64,000 nucleotides of DNA, from assembly GCA_018873245.2 (NCBI GenBank), contig JAEMBT020000007.1, forward strand, positions 11,429,129 to 11,493,128, given 5' to 3'. Made by a program: the position numbers and the translations under genes. Shown here in pieces: positions 1 to 9,606 of this stretch. The notes under the pieces are model-generated. The model ran no database searches. It saw nothing but the letters and a program-made list of their open reading frames with translations, and had not been told where the DNA came from. The stretch is from Archegozetes longisetosus (lineage: Eukaryota > Arthropoda > Arachnida > Sarcoptiformes > Trhypochthoniidae). Numbering within the stretch: position 1 is the stretch's first letter; every line of letters starts with the position of its first letter.

Positions 1-79
1 TCGAATACATTTTACACACGTTTAACTATGTTCATTAAATAATGTATAATTTGTAAATTAATTAACTTTGCATAAACTG

Positions 80-907
80 TTAAGCTATCTTTTTGTTTGA
101 AACGTTTTTAAGTTTTTCAGCCCTTTTAGGCCTTAATACGTAAGATACCATGAATAAGTGAACAAATAGCCAGCAATACACCAAATACATCGCAACTCCA
201 ACTCGTGCAGCGCTATCATCAGCTTCACAATTAATCTTATTTTTATGCATTCGAAGTGCATAGAAGTTAATATAGAAGCCAAATATCATTTGTAATATTT
301 GTAAACTAGTTATAGCGATCGATACTTTTGTTGGAATATTGAGTTTGATTGCTTTCAAACAATAATAAGAATACATAATTGAATGAATGAAAAGGTTGAT
401 AGAAACCATCCAATGAATAGATGCCGTTTCGGTCCAGTAGGTATAAAATGAATAACAAAGAGTTAACAAATGATGGAACCAGTGAAGAAATATCAACTTT
501 TGTTTCCTTAGAACAATGAATAAGGTGTCGCCCAATTCTACTAATTTGGACCAAACGAACATTGATTGCCAGAAATCAATAGAGTTGTCATTTTGGTGAA
601 AGTTTTCACAAACAGATGCGTGAAATCCTTTAGTTATTAAGACATTTATAGAAAATGGCAAACAATATATTGTACCGAAAATTGAAAACAAGGCCAACAT
701 TAAGTTCCAAAGAAATAAAGCTTTTCTCAGTTCATACGGAGTGCTGCGAGTTTTCATAAATGCTTGTATACCAAATATGATAAGAACATAAGCCAAACTC
801 ACATATATGCTGATGAACCAATGATTTCTTAACCATTCTTTAGTTCTGCTGCCAAAGTTTTCTCGAATTTCTAGTAAATATTCAACACTTTGATTCAAAC
901 TTGCCAT
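80..907 (-). CDS. ELOVL-family very-long-chain fatty acid elongase (ELOVL6-like)
   Basis: A complete 275-residue elongase in one exon. These ER membrane enzymes condense malonyl-CoA with acyl-CoA, the first step of fatty-acid elongation. Visible motifs in order are KLVELGDT (121-128), the catalytic histidine box HWFHH (142-146), HSIMYSYY (175-182) and TSLQILQ (200-206). Several hydrophobic spans (about 31-50, 63-85, 160-180, 195-215, 237-257) fit the 7-TM fold. The stretch LRKQKLIFLHW is very close to ELOVL6/ELOVL3, so saturated or monounsaturated C16-C18 substrates are likely (inference). The C-terminus ends KKIA, a classic KKxx ER-retrieval signal. Length is normal for the family (about 265-300). 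A TATA-like box lies 70 bp upstream. No AATAAA is seen in the 79 bp left of the stop, so the 3' end probably runs off the window. Confidence 0.95.
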   Translation of the reverse strand: MASLNQSVEYLLEIRENFGSRTKEWLRNHWFISIYVSLAYVLIIFGIQAFMKTRSTPYELRKALFLWNLMLALFSIFGTIYCLPFSINVLITKGFHASVCENFHQNDNSIDFWQSMFVWSKLVELGDTLFIVLRKQKLIFLHWFHHLLTLCYSFYTYWTETASIHWMVSINLFIHSIMYSYYCLKAIKLNIPTKVSIAITSLQILQMIFGFYINFYALRMHKNKINCEADDSAARVGVAMYLVYCWLFVHLFMVSYVLRPKRAEKLKNVSNKKIA

Positions 908-974
908 CTTTTCTCGTCAGTTTCTATTTTACTTCAGTGAGCACCTAAAATAAAGACTGAGACTGAGACTGAAA

Positions 975-983
975 CTTATATAC
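975..983 (-). promoter_or_regulatory. Candidate TATA box of the ELOVL gene
   Basis: On the minus strand the sequence reads gtatataag, 68 bp before the ELOVL ATG. It is followed by three repeats of cagtct, each containing the arthropod initiator-like TCAGT, the last about 24 nt downstream. This is a plausible core promoter, judged by motif only. Confidence 0.35.
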
Positions 984-985
984 TA

Positions 986-1077
986 CCAGTAATGCTCTAT
1001 TATCTAGTTTGTAATAATAGTAACACTTATTATCTAGTTTATAATACTAGTAATGCTTTATTATTGAGTTTACAGTA
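986..1077. repeat. Three tandem copies of a ~30 bp unit upstream of ELOVL
   Basis: The motif (c/a)(c/t)agtaa(t/c)(g/a)ct(c/t)tattat(c/t)(t/g)agttt recurs three times with 30-31 bp period, just upstream of the candidate TATA box. Copies differ at several positions, so this is an old, imperfect tandem repeat. Confidence 0.6.
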
Positions 1078-1921
1078 TCTAAAATTAAACGTGAAGTTTA
1101 ACTCATAGAATATCAGATTTATAGTTAACCGGTAAGCCTGATCTGAATTTTGCTTTGTGCTTAAAAGTAAGCTTAAAAGTGCATCTCTATGTTTTCATCA
1201 ATATGTTACAATTGCGCAAAAGTTTGATCAGGCGCTTAAAAATTCGAGAACAATTATTGAATAGCGTGCAGTTCTGTGCATTATAAGTAGACGAATGAAT
1301 ATCTCGATTAATATAATATTGCAATTGCTCTGTTCTGGTATATGAGAATAGTAATGAAAAATGCAACTGTTCAAACTCATTAAGTAAAATAAATAATACC
1401 ATAAAAATTTGAAGTGTTTTTTACCTTCAATTAGCATTGCCACGTGTCCTCTCTTCGGAAGAACAGTCCTTGGTTTAAGGGTCTTGTCTTCCGTCTTCTC
1501 TCTAATCGGACGAATAGGAGTAGGTCCACGTTTTACTGACGAAGTATAAAAGTTTTATTTTTTCTCAATTTTTTAATCTCGAAAACTGCGTTTCTGATTG
1601 TATTCAAAGCTTATTTAACTTTTTATGGAGAAAATCTAAAAATTTTAGGGTGTAATCTAAACTGCAATGTTAGGCATTATTTTTACAATCACTATAACAA
1701 CAATTATTAAGTTTAAAGCAAAAATTTGCACTAAAATCAATTATAATATGAGTTTCAGTGAGTTTTATGACTGTTAAAATAACAAATCTTTGTTAGAAGC
1801 TTAAGGTCAGATAAAAATATGAGTTCGGACATAATAATTAGAATAATTATCACTGTTGTATTTCAAGTTAATTTCAATTCAGTAAAACTAAAGAATAAAA
1901 AATTTTGAATTTTTTTAATTA
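1078..1921. other. Gene-poor stretch around the orphan exon
   Basis: Apart from the exon at 1425-1535 I see only AT-rich sequence. Two overlapping minus-strand open frames (1187-1443) lack family resemblance and run into the exon's donor side. No RNA gene was recognised. Confidence 0.4.
1425..1535 (-). CDS. Orphan internal coding exon, unidentified gene
   Basis: On the minus strand an acceptor (ttatacttcgtcag) is followed by 111 nt of open frame and a donor (GAAG|GTAAAA). The exon is symmetrical (phase 1 in, phase 1 out). It encodes about 37 residues rich in Pro, Arg and Lys, containing GPTPIRPIREK and LKPRTVLPKRGHV, which looks protein-like rather than random. I do not recognise the family. 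The neighbouring ELOVL is complete without it. It may be a stranded exon of a decayed gene or part of a gene whose other exons I missed. Confidence 0.3.
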
Positions 1922-2685
1922 TGCGGATTGAAAATAGGACAAACTTTCGCGTTATTTTAATAATCTCTGAATTAATCTAACCTTATCATATGACGCCTTG
2001 TTTTGATGTTTATTTATCCCACTATAATAATCTTTTATTTAAATTATCAATTGATTACTAATTTTAAAAGTGTCAGACGGTAAATAACTTTCACTTCGTA
2101 AACGCGTCGGAAATTTTTACGAGAAAAAAATTCTCAGCTTTACATCGTACCTTTGGGCAATGCTATCAATGCCAATATTTACATCATGGAAAACACTAAT
2201 AAAAATTAATAAAAGATTAGTCAAATTCATCAAAAAATATCATTCTGACTAAAATTTTATTTCTGGCTCGACTTCACTTCTACTCATTATGCCAGAGAAG
2301 CACTTGGACAGTTTGAGCGCCTTAACATTAAAGTGTTACCTAAGGATTCAAATCCTCCAAATGTACCATAATAGAGCCCAATTCACAAATTTTAGACCAA
2401 ATCTGAAAAGAACATAGAAGTATGTAAAAACGGTTAGACAACAAATTCTACCGATGAATCGATGGCAAAAATCAAAATAGAGCTGAAAAAATTTCAGCTG
2501 AGGACTTCCAGAGCCATTTTACAAGACTAAAATCCGTGAAGCAGCCGATCGGAGCATCTAGTCTGTGATCAACTGATGACATTTTATTCATAAATAATAA
2601 TTTAACAAATACTTAGAATTTGAAAGTTTTTTAATTGTATAAATTTTTTGTTATAATTAAATAAAATTTGTCCTATTTTCTTTCC
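1922..2685 (+). mobile_element. Decayed mariner-family transposon with terminal inverted repeats
   Basis: The ends are imperfect inverted repeats: ggattgaaaataggacaaa at 1924-1942 and its complement at 2667-2685 match at 17 of 19 positions. TA dinucleotides flank the element at 1920-1921 and 2686-2687, as expected for a Tc1/mariner TA target-site duplication. Inside, on the plus strand, a broken frame gives HYAREALGQFERLNIKV and NPPNVP (codons 2351-2368), the latter being the conserved block just before the last catalytic aspartate region of mariner transposases. Frameshifts, stops and the short length (764 bp against about 1.3 kb for an intact copy) show an internally deleted, inactive copy. 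Confidence 0.8.
2260..2590 (+). pseudogene. Mariner transposase C-terminal remnant
   Basis: The readable part corresponds to the C-terminal third of a mariner transposase: the NPPNVP block, then a degraded RPIHKF where intact enzymes have RPIEdFW, then a Lys-rich tail with in-frame stops (SMAKIKIELKKFQL). It lies inside the inverted-repeat element 1922-2685. It cannot encode a functional enzyme. Confidence 0.75.
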
Positions 2686-2849
2686 TAATACAATGTATTC
2701 GGATTGATCCTTTCATCATTTTTGTCCTCTTTTGAGGTCTAAAAAGAATGGCAGCGTTACCTTCAATAACTTTTAATGCAATCGAAAAATAAGTAGTATA
2801 TATAAAGCTCAATCAATAGCTCACCTTTAATTACAAAAAATTGAACATT

Positions 2850-3023
2850 TTATTCTTCATCGATCTTCACCATTTTCCACACGTTAGCGCTTCTATTTAA
2901 CAATAGAGTGTTAGTATAGCTTTTTATTGAAGTAATTTCTATATTATTATCTGTATTTATTGCGTTGTTAGGCGAAATGATTGCATAACGCCTCACTATT
3001 TCATCCACTGCTTTGCGTGGCAT
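2850..3023 (-). CDS. Possible small protein, 57 residues, unknown
   Basis: An ATG-initiated open frame of 57 codons ends in TAA. It starts MPRKAVDEIVRRYAIISP and ends WKMVKIDEE. An in-frame stop lies 27 nt before the ATG and no splice acceptor is evident at the start, so it is a stand-alone short frame if real. Composition is protein-like (charged start, amphipathic middle) but I recognise no family. It may equally be a fragment of a decayed gene or chance. Confidence 0.2.
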   Translation of the reverse strand: MPRKAVDEIVRRYAIISPNNAINTDNNIEITSIKSYTNTLLLNRSANVWKMVKIDEE

Positions 3024-3348
3024 ACAAAATATTAGTAGTATTTTTTAAAAGTCATCACAACTCAACATTTTGCGAACCAAACTGATAAATAAATTCAAAT
3101 ACTTATGAATAAAATTGTATATTGAATTTAAACCTTTAATCCAAAAATTTTAAGATTTTTTTATTGCCAAAAAATAGGAAGAAAATTTAACTGAAAATAT
3201 ACTGCAATTAAATTAATATAATAAAGATAAGGAACTTAGCAACAGATTAAAGTGTTGTTTAAAGCAAACGATATGTAAGATATTCACGTAATAAGTTGAA
3301 AATTATAAACAATTAATATTGATTCATTTCTTAGCCTGTATTCAGTAT
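3024..3348. other. Intergenic, nothing recognised
   Basis: AT-rich sequence 3' of the NDUFA4-like gene. TTTATT at 3158-3163 is AATAAA on the minus strand, about 185 nt past that gene's stop, and may be its polyadenylation signal. Confidence 0.4.
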
Positions 3349-3735
3349 TCATGCTTGTTTATAGCTGTACTCAAATCTAGGTCTCGGGTTTTGATAATTA
3401 GATTGGTCACATTGAATCAACTTTGATCTCTTGTTGCCAAACTTGTTCCAGGGCTCGGGATCAGAACGAGTTATGTCGAACTCAGGTGTGTGACCAATTC
3501 TATAAGAAAGAAAGTAGATCACCCATCCTGGAGTAAATACACCACAGATAAGCAAAGTTGGCCAAATTCCGTAATTCCTTTTCATACTTCTCAATAAACG
3601 TTTGAAACCATGACTGAAACTTTCCTTGGAGTAGCGCATAGCTGAATCAAAATTTGGTTCTTTGACAGGAGGGTTCGCCTCATCATATGAGGGCTTCTTC
3701 GATGATAACTGATCTTTACTTTCAGATTCGCTCAT
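3349..3735 (-). CDS. NDUFA4/COXFA4-like mitochondrial inner-membrane subunit
   Basis: A 128-residue single-exon protein. The core, residues 55-105, matches the NDUFA4 (MLRQ) family, a small single-span subunit associated with cytochrome c oxidase (earlier assigned to complex I). It has one transmembrane segment (about 58-77, WPTLLICGVFTPGWVIYFLS), then the family hallmark DPEPWNKFG (92-100). Typical members are about 80 residues. This one carries some 50 extra hydrophilic residues at the N-terminus (Ser/Lys/Glu-rich MSESESKDQL...), and a longer C-terminal tail. The ATG at 3735 is the only one that keeps that extension; a Met at residue 51 could start a shorter form. It is probably a divergent or tissue-specific paralogue. 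Divergent from the F-box gene, 496 bp away. Confidence 0.75.
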   Translation of the reverse strand: MSESESKDQLSSKKPSYDEANPPVKEPNFDSAMRYSKESFSHGFKRLLRSMKRNYGIWPTLLICGVFTPGWVIYFLSYRIGHTPEFDITRSDPEPWNKFGNKRSKLIQCDQSNYQNPRPRFEYSYKQA

Positions 3736-3876
3736 TCCTTCAGAAAACTTAGGAAATTAATCTATGAAACAACTTTACGTTCGAATTTAAAAGATTAAAG
3801 AATTAATAAGTTGATTTTCTATTCAAGTTTATTCCTGAAACCAATTCAAATCAAACCGTTCTAATGATAAAGTGTT

Positions 3877-3981
3877 GAACTCGAGCTCCATTGTTGGGTC
3901 TCGTGCTGACCAAACACTACTTAAACTTTAAGATATAGTTAATTTTAAGTTAGAGCGGATCCAACAATAGGGCTCAAGTTG
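3877..3981. repeat. Small imperfect foldback repeat in the NDUFA4-like/F-box intergenic region
   Basis: The left arm aactcgagctccattgttgg and the right arm ccaacaatagggctcaagtt are imperfect inverse complements (about 19 of 26 positions over the arms). The inner part (cactacttaaacttt / aattttaagttagag) also pairs. The whole could fold into a hairpin of about 105 nt, which suggests a short MITE relic. The region is the shared upstream space of two divergent genes, so it may affect either promoter. Confidence 0.5.
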
Positions 3982-4231
3982 ATAATGCTTACAATCAACA
4001 GATAATTGGTAGAATTGCCTAAAAAAGTTATTGATTGTATAAGATATAACCGGGTCTTATTTTTATACTTTCCAATTGTATTCTTACATGAACTTTAAGA
4101 ACTGCAAAGTTCGCAATGATTATATGTATTTATTAATGACTTTGAATTCAAACTGAAACACATTTGTTCAATGCTCTTTCAATTGTATCCAAATAAATGT
4201 CAGGATCTATTAATTATTAATAATAATATAA

Positions 4232-5635
4232 ATGTCACAAATTCTTAACGAAGACGTTTTGATACAGATATTGTCGTATCTGTCAATCGAACAATTAATT
4301 AAATTAGAGATTACTTCAAAACAATTTAGTTATTGCGTGAATCAAGTTTTGAAACAACAAAACGCTATTAGAGTTGGTTTTGACGTCAAATATCATTGTT
4401 TTGATCCAAAACATTCGACCATTGATTGCGATCTGAATGAAGCGGTCACTAGTCTTCGAAATGGTTGGATTGAAAGCGGAAGAGATATTATGGCTCGTCA
4501 ACACTTTTTGAGACATCTATTTAACAAATGCTTTCGTATTAAGTGTTTGGAAATCGATGACATTATTATTAATGAAACTGTTATTCAGTTTATGTCTGAA
4601 CTGTTCAATCATTTAAAGTGTTTACGAATCGGTTATTTTGACATAACTTGTGATAATCGAAGTCATATTTATGAGACGTTCGCTCAACATTTCGGCCGAC
4701 AATTGATTCATTTGCATCTAAACGGACTTTATTTGGAGAACATAGAAGCCATTCAATTGTTTGCATCACTCGAAGAATTATCGATTAGTTATTTTAACAC
4801 TTCATTAATACCATTGAAGCGATTGTGCGATAGTTTGGGAAATAATGTCAATACGCTTTCGATTTCTTTACAAAATGAGACGACTATTAATGATATAAAT
4901 GAGTTTGTTTTTCATAAAAATACTAAAAATATCGTCAATTTGTCAATAGAAAACCTGTTTTCAAGTCAACAAACAGCTGACGAATACTTGTTTTCAATGA
5001 TTTGTCACAATTTAAATCATTTGCACAAACTTTCATTCAAAGGCTGTTCTATTGTTTCAATCGACTCCATAATCAATTTGAGAAGTTTGAGACAATTAGA
5101 GCTGAAGACTAAATTCCAAACTTTGATTAACTTCACATCAACTAATTTGGAATCAATGCCAGAAATGCATTCATTATCTCTAACTTTAGTCGATTTAAAC
5201 CCTTTTAGTCTACAAAATATTCATAAACTATTCCCTAATTTGCATAAGTTATCTCTAGTTAATTGTCGTTTTTTGTGCGAATGCGATGAAAAAAACAGTA
5301 AATGCTTGATTTGTGTAAAAAAATGCTGTCAGTCCATTTCACAGATAAATAATCTGAAAGTTATTCGTTTTCTCTATGTTTCGATGCATTTCACTCAACA
5401 GTTTATACAACTTTTGAATAGATTCCCAAATATGTCCGATATTAAACTCGAGTTGTTTAGATCAAATGTCACATTGAGTTTCGTAAATGAATTGGCCAAT
5501 TCTTTTATTAATTATTCAGAAGAACATAAAAAGCGATGGGTTGTTGTTAGACTTGAAGAAAGTATTATTGAATTAATATCTGACAACATGATAATGCCTA
5601 AAAACTTGAAAATTTTGAAATTTGTTCAGTTTTAA
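4232..5635 (+). CDS. F-box protein with leucine-rich C-terminal part
   Basis: A single-exon 467-residue protein. An N-terminal F-box spans about residues 4-45 (LNEDVLIQILSYLSIEQLIK then the LE(x)TSKQF helix), the SKP1-binding module of SCF ubiquitin ligases. The rest (about 90-460) is an irregular array of leucine-rich segments of the form LRxLxLxxxx, such as NLHKLSLVNC and LRQLELKTKF, which would form the substrate-binding solenoid. A cysteine cluster, CRFLCECDEKNSKCLICVKK (about 346-365), interrupts it, possibly a small metal-binding insert (inference). Divergent F-box/LRR proteins of this style are typically expanded families in mites, so the substrate cannot be guessed. The start has context aATGtcA with an in-frame stop upstream. 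AATAAA at 5812-5817 gives a 3' UTR of about 190 nt. Confidence 0.85.
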   Translation: MSQILNEDVLIQILSYLSIEQLIKLEITSKQFSYCVNQVLKQQNAIRVGFDVKYHCFDPKHSTIDCDLNEAVTSLRNGWIESGRDIMARQHFLRHLFNKCFRIKCLEIDDIIINETVIQFMSELFNHLKCLRIGYFDITCDNRSHIYETFAQHFGRQLIHLHLNGLYLENIEAIQLFASLEELSISYFNTSLIPLKRLCDSLGNNVNTLSISLQNETTINDINEFVFHKNTKNIVNLSIENLFSSQQTADEYLFSMICHNLNHLHKLSFKGCSIVSIDSIINLRSLRQLELKTKFQTLINFTSTNLESMPEMHSLSLTLVDLNPFSLQNIHKLFPNLHKLSLVNCRFLCECDEKNSKCLICVKKCCQSISQINNLKVIRFLYVSMHFTQQFIQLLNRFPNMSDIKLELFRSNVTLSFVNELANSFINYSEEHKKRWVVVRLEESIIELISDNMIMPKNLKILKFVQF

Positions 5636-5811
5636 GCTAGTTATCAGATTATAGGATATTATCGACACTTGCACAAGCTTTCATCCAGAGTTTGAATGAT
5701 GTAAAAGTTTTTTGTTTGTTCGGACTGATTGTAGGAATAAGCATTGTTTGTTCGATTGCTGTTAAATTTCAATTCTATAATTTAGAAAAATGTAAAATTT
5801 CTAAATAATTG

Positions 5812-5817
5812 AATAAA
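5812..5817 (+). terminator. Polyadenylation signal of the F-box gene
   Basis: AATAAA 177 nt after the stop codon, on the coding strand. The convergent glycine-rich gene has its own minus-strand AATAAA at 5923-5928, so the two 3' ends do not overlap much. Confidence 0.5.
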
Positions 5818-5922
5818 CATCTATTTCATCAAAACTGTGTGATTTTAAGATTAATTTATCTAAATTGACTTTGATGAGGAATAGAGAAAAACAATAAGGC
5901 AACTCTTAGTACAAAAATTCAA

Positions 5923-5928
5923 TTTATT
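5923..5928 (-). terminator. Candidate polyadenylation signal of the glycine-rich gene
   Basis: TTTATT on the plus strand, AATAAA on the minus strand, about 200 nt past the TAG at 6127. Confidence 0.35.
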
Positions 5929-6126
5929 GTGAACTAGACTCAAAAAAGTATGAAAATTATGAGGTTTCATTTATTTATATCTAATGGAAGACAAGTTATC
6001 TGAATATATATAACAAACTTGTCGATGAAATGAACGCTAACCAAAGCAAAGTATTTGCCTTCAGCAACAGTACAACCATGAAATGAAGCTATTAGAGTCT
6101 GATCAAGACTGGCGTCAGCTCAACCC

Positions 6127-7271
6127 CTACCAGCCCAATCTAGTCAACTCTTGAAACATTCTAATTGTCTCTTTTGGTGGAATATATTCAGGTTTCGATG
6201 AGAAAGTATTGAGTAGACCCTTACGCGAGGAATAGCCTCTATTTCCTTGTCCATAACTTTTATCTCCAAATCCTTTCCCAATTGCACTACTGCCAAATCC
6301 TTCGAGTTCACTTCCAAAGCCTCCTCCAAAATCTCCATTTTGTCCAAAATTGTTTCCAAAACCGTTATAAGCTGCGTTTTCGTTCTTCAGAGGGGAATCT
6401 TTGACTTCATCGTCTAATAAACCGATGACAACAGGACTAATAATAATGAAAGATATTCTATTAATTTAAAGAACTTTACATTTATACAATTAACACTGAC
6501 ACAAACTCAGCCTTTGTATCGCCAATAAATCCTTCGATTCCACCATTCATTGCCTTGCCATGTCCGTCATCTTTTCCAGCCTGACCTCCGTTGTTATGTC
6601 CAGGAAAACTTGTAATAAGTACTCCTCCACCGAAACGACCTCCTCTTTTGTTAACTGCAGTATAGCCTCCCTTTTCTTCGAGACCTCCATTGCCTTGTCC
6701 ACCATGACCAATGCTACCTTTGAAACCCCCGTCATAACCTGCGCCTACTTCCGTGCCCAGTTTTAATTTTCCAGCGTCTTTAGGAACAACGCGAAGATGA
6801 TGGATGTGATGGTGAGTCACTTTTTTAATAACTCTTAAAGAGATATTTCATTTTTAAATAACCAAATTTCAATATTCGAGGAGTAAGTTTGAATTAAGTA
6901 AATTTAAAACTTTGGTCGTTAAAAAATGAAAACCATGGATTTTAGAGCACGTTTAAAAAGGATAGTTTGGGAAAAGCCACACAAATCAATGTATGAAACA
7001 TTTAAGCAGAACTTGAGTTAAATGAAACTAGCAGATTAAAAGTAACTAAATCTCAAGTTTAAAGGCGCTTAACATTCAATACTTACGGCACTTGAACATA
7101 TTCAACATTTCTTCCGTAGCCACCATAACCTCTGAAAGCATTGGTTACTCTATTGAAACCTCTTAGTCCATGTATTGGAGGTCGTGGTATGGCACCACTG
7201 ACTGGACTTAAATATACATATACTAATGCAATAGAAAAAGCTGTGATACAATTAATCGTACTGACTTTCAT
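6127..7271 (-). CDS. Secreted glycine-rich protein, three exons
   Basis: I assemble exons 7271-7087, 6833-6501 and 6436-6127 (828 nt, 275 residues). The introns join in phase: donor CC|gtaagt to acceptor ctctttaag|A, then GT|gtcagt to attattag|T. Exon 1 gives a signal peptide (MKVSTINCITAFSIALVYVY, cut near SPVSGA) and a Gly/Arg/Tyr stretch. Exon 2 opens with a His cluster (THHHIHHLRVV) and continues with GG-rich repeats. Exon 3 has GFG/GGGF/GKGFG repeats and ends at TAG 6127. The protein looks like an extracellular structural or cuticle-type glycine-rich protein; no catalytic domain is visible. The second donor (GTCAGT) is the weakest joint. Other open frames across this locus are shadows of these exons. 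Confidence 0.7.
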
Positions 7272-8944
7272 ATTGAAAAACTTTATTCACTAAGATGGAT
7301 TTTGTTCACTACTCTAATACAAACAAAGTATTTTTGGTGTATATTTGCACTCATCCGTGAACTTTATGAAAACTTGAGGCTTTTTTCTTAGTATTTCAAA
7401 TAAATACTGTATTTCTTTGACTTTCACTAAAATATATGTAGCTTTTGATTCGCTGTCAGTATATTTAGTGACCAGTTATCTCCACCTTTTCATCGATAAC
7501 TAGTGCATTTGATCTTTAAAATTAGAGCAAAGCTTTCTCTTAAATATAACTAATTAAGAATGTGATGCACTTTAAGAATGTATAAAAAGGTAAAAATTTA
7601 TTTGAAGCAAGCCATATCTCTTTAAATTGCCTTAAGTTAAAAAACAAAGCAATTTTTGACAAGAAAAGCATCTTCTGTTGACCCAATCTTGAGAATAACG
7701 TGATTTGTATGTAAAAGAGTTGAAAGCACCCATAAATCTAGTCCTTAAATGGTGCTGGTGAGCCTCAAATTTTCTTGAGAAAATGACAAACTTTACTGTG
7801 TGTCTTCGGGCGAGAACTTACTAAACTAAACCACGAGTAAACTTATACGCTCACAGATAAGCATCTTATTGATTAAAGTTCTTATAACTTGAGAAAAAGA
7901 GTATTACATTAACGAATTAGCTCCGAAAATAACTAAACCTAAAAAGTTTATGATTAAAAAGCTGCTGTAATTTAAATGGTTTTATTTTACCTTCAGATCA
8001 TCATTCTATTCATTACGTTTTATATTTCATATGTTTTTCATAATGAATAATAAGGAAGAATACATTATTTGAAACACTGAATGATAGAAAGAGAAAGGTG
8101 TTAACTTTAAAATACAAAATAAATAAATTAGTCCTTACTATAGATCACGGTTGATTAGTGTAAAATAAGCTATATTTATTTGATCTGCCCAACTTTTCAT
8201 CATTCATTATTACTGTGATGTTCAGAAACTTATTCAATAATGAATAATAACAGCCTTAACGATATTTTGATACTTACATGAATAACTAAGCTATTTTCCA
8301 ATCAATATTTCAAAAGATAATGTTGTAAAATATATTTGTAGATATGAATTTATATTTTTTATTCGACTCTTGAAAGGGATCGAATTTTTATGATTCAATT
8401 TTGTGGTTCAATAACGATCATAGTATTCAAATAAAGATCTGAGCTGTTGATGCCGAATAAAACTAAAAACTAGTTATAAAAAGGTATTAGAACTAAATGG
8501 TTTGTTTTGATGACTGAATAATATTTACGTGACCTGTAATATAAAACTAACTCGCAAGTTATAATTTTCGTTCTTTTGCTAAATACTCCAGCTTTTAATG
8601 GAGTTAATCAGATGACATATTTTGACCCTTAAACCATATCAATGAAATGTGATTTTTTTAAGTTCTATTAGAAGAGTTTTATCGTTTCGAAAATTTCTGT
8701 GTCGTGATCCTCAAACTAAATATAGTACATAAATTGAACTTAAGTAACATATCTTAAGTAACGTATCAGCACTTTTTATAAATTTAAACGCGAACATCAT
8801 TTTTCAGTCTTATAAATCATCAAAGTTTATTCCGAAGCTTAAGGTATAGAAAGGATTTCTATTGCATAGTTCATACCAATTAAAAATTAGGTTAATTTTT
8901 GAGAACAATTCTATTCATTGATTTCATTGTTTCTAACGACTAAA

Positions 8945-9115
8945 TGATGCACAAAAGCTCAAGCAAGATTAAGTTAGCTTTTCGCGTGTTTTGAGCTTGA
9001 AGAGTAAGCTGTAAGCTCGGCTGTTATAAAACTCATCTTGAGCTCTAGTTCTAGCTCGTGAGTTTCAAGCTAAGCTCAAGCTCCAGCTCGAAGTTTTAAG
9101 CTTCTCAGCTTCTAC
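8945..9115. repeat. Degenerate AGCT/AAGCTC-rich repeat patch
   Basis: Dense repeats of agctc, aagct and gagctt in both orientations, e.g. caagctaagctcaagctc at 9066-9083. The same 26 bp block recurs at 9486-9511 with about three mismatches. This is a degenerate simple-sequence or satellite relic rather than a gene. Confidence 0.55.
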
Positions 9116-9485
9116 TGAATTATGTGTATAATTAAAATTTGTTTTCATGCAGAAAATATCAACATTCAATTAAATAAAGTTCGTGTATATCAGATAACAC
9201 AAAAAATTTTAAAACGAGATGCCATAATATGAGTCATTGAATATTTTACATTCAATAGAGTTTATGTGAATGAAGTTTAATTAAAACTAAAGTGGAAAGT
9301 TGAAGTAAATCACTTTAAGTGTTTTAAGTTATTGATAATACAAATTGTAATTCATTTTTTAAAGTTTATATGTATCAATAAATACTGAAACATCCTCCAA
9401 AAGTAGTGACCAAGAATGTGAATAGATTCAGTAGTCAGCTTTGTAAGTGAATTTTTTTCAATAAAAACAAACTTGGAAAGCTTCA

Positions 9486-9511
9486 CAAGCTAAGCTCAAG
9501 CTCAAGTTCGG
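9486..9511. repeat. Direct copy of the AAGCTC block at 9066-9091
   Basis: Reads caagctaagctcaagctcaagttcg, against caagctaagctcaagctccagctcg at the first copy, 420 bp to the left. Confidence 0.6.
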
Positions 9512-9606
9512 AAATACGAGCTTACGTACATCGTTACTGACGACAGTCAATCAATAAGTATTGGGTTTGATCTGGACTCTTCAATACCACTTTGTTCTTA
9601 TTATAG

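Noticed and set aside
1187-1443. Two minus-strand frames of 71 codons
   Set aside because: One begins inside the orphan exon and reads into its intron; the other has no features.
6144-6359. 71-codon Glu/Lys-rich minus-strand frame
   Set aside because: Alternative frame of exon 3 of the glycine-rich gene; the GFG-repeat frame continues in phase from exons 1-2 and ends at its own stop.
6547-6766. Open frames on both strands inside the glycine-rich gene
   Set aside because: Shadows caused by the low-complexity GGN composition of exon 2.
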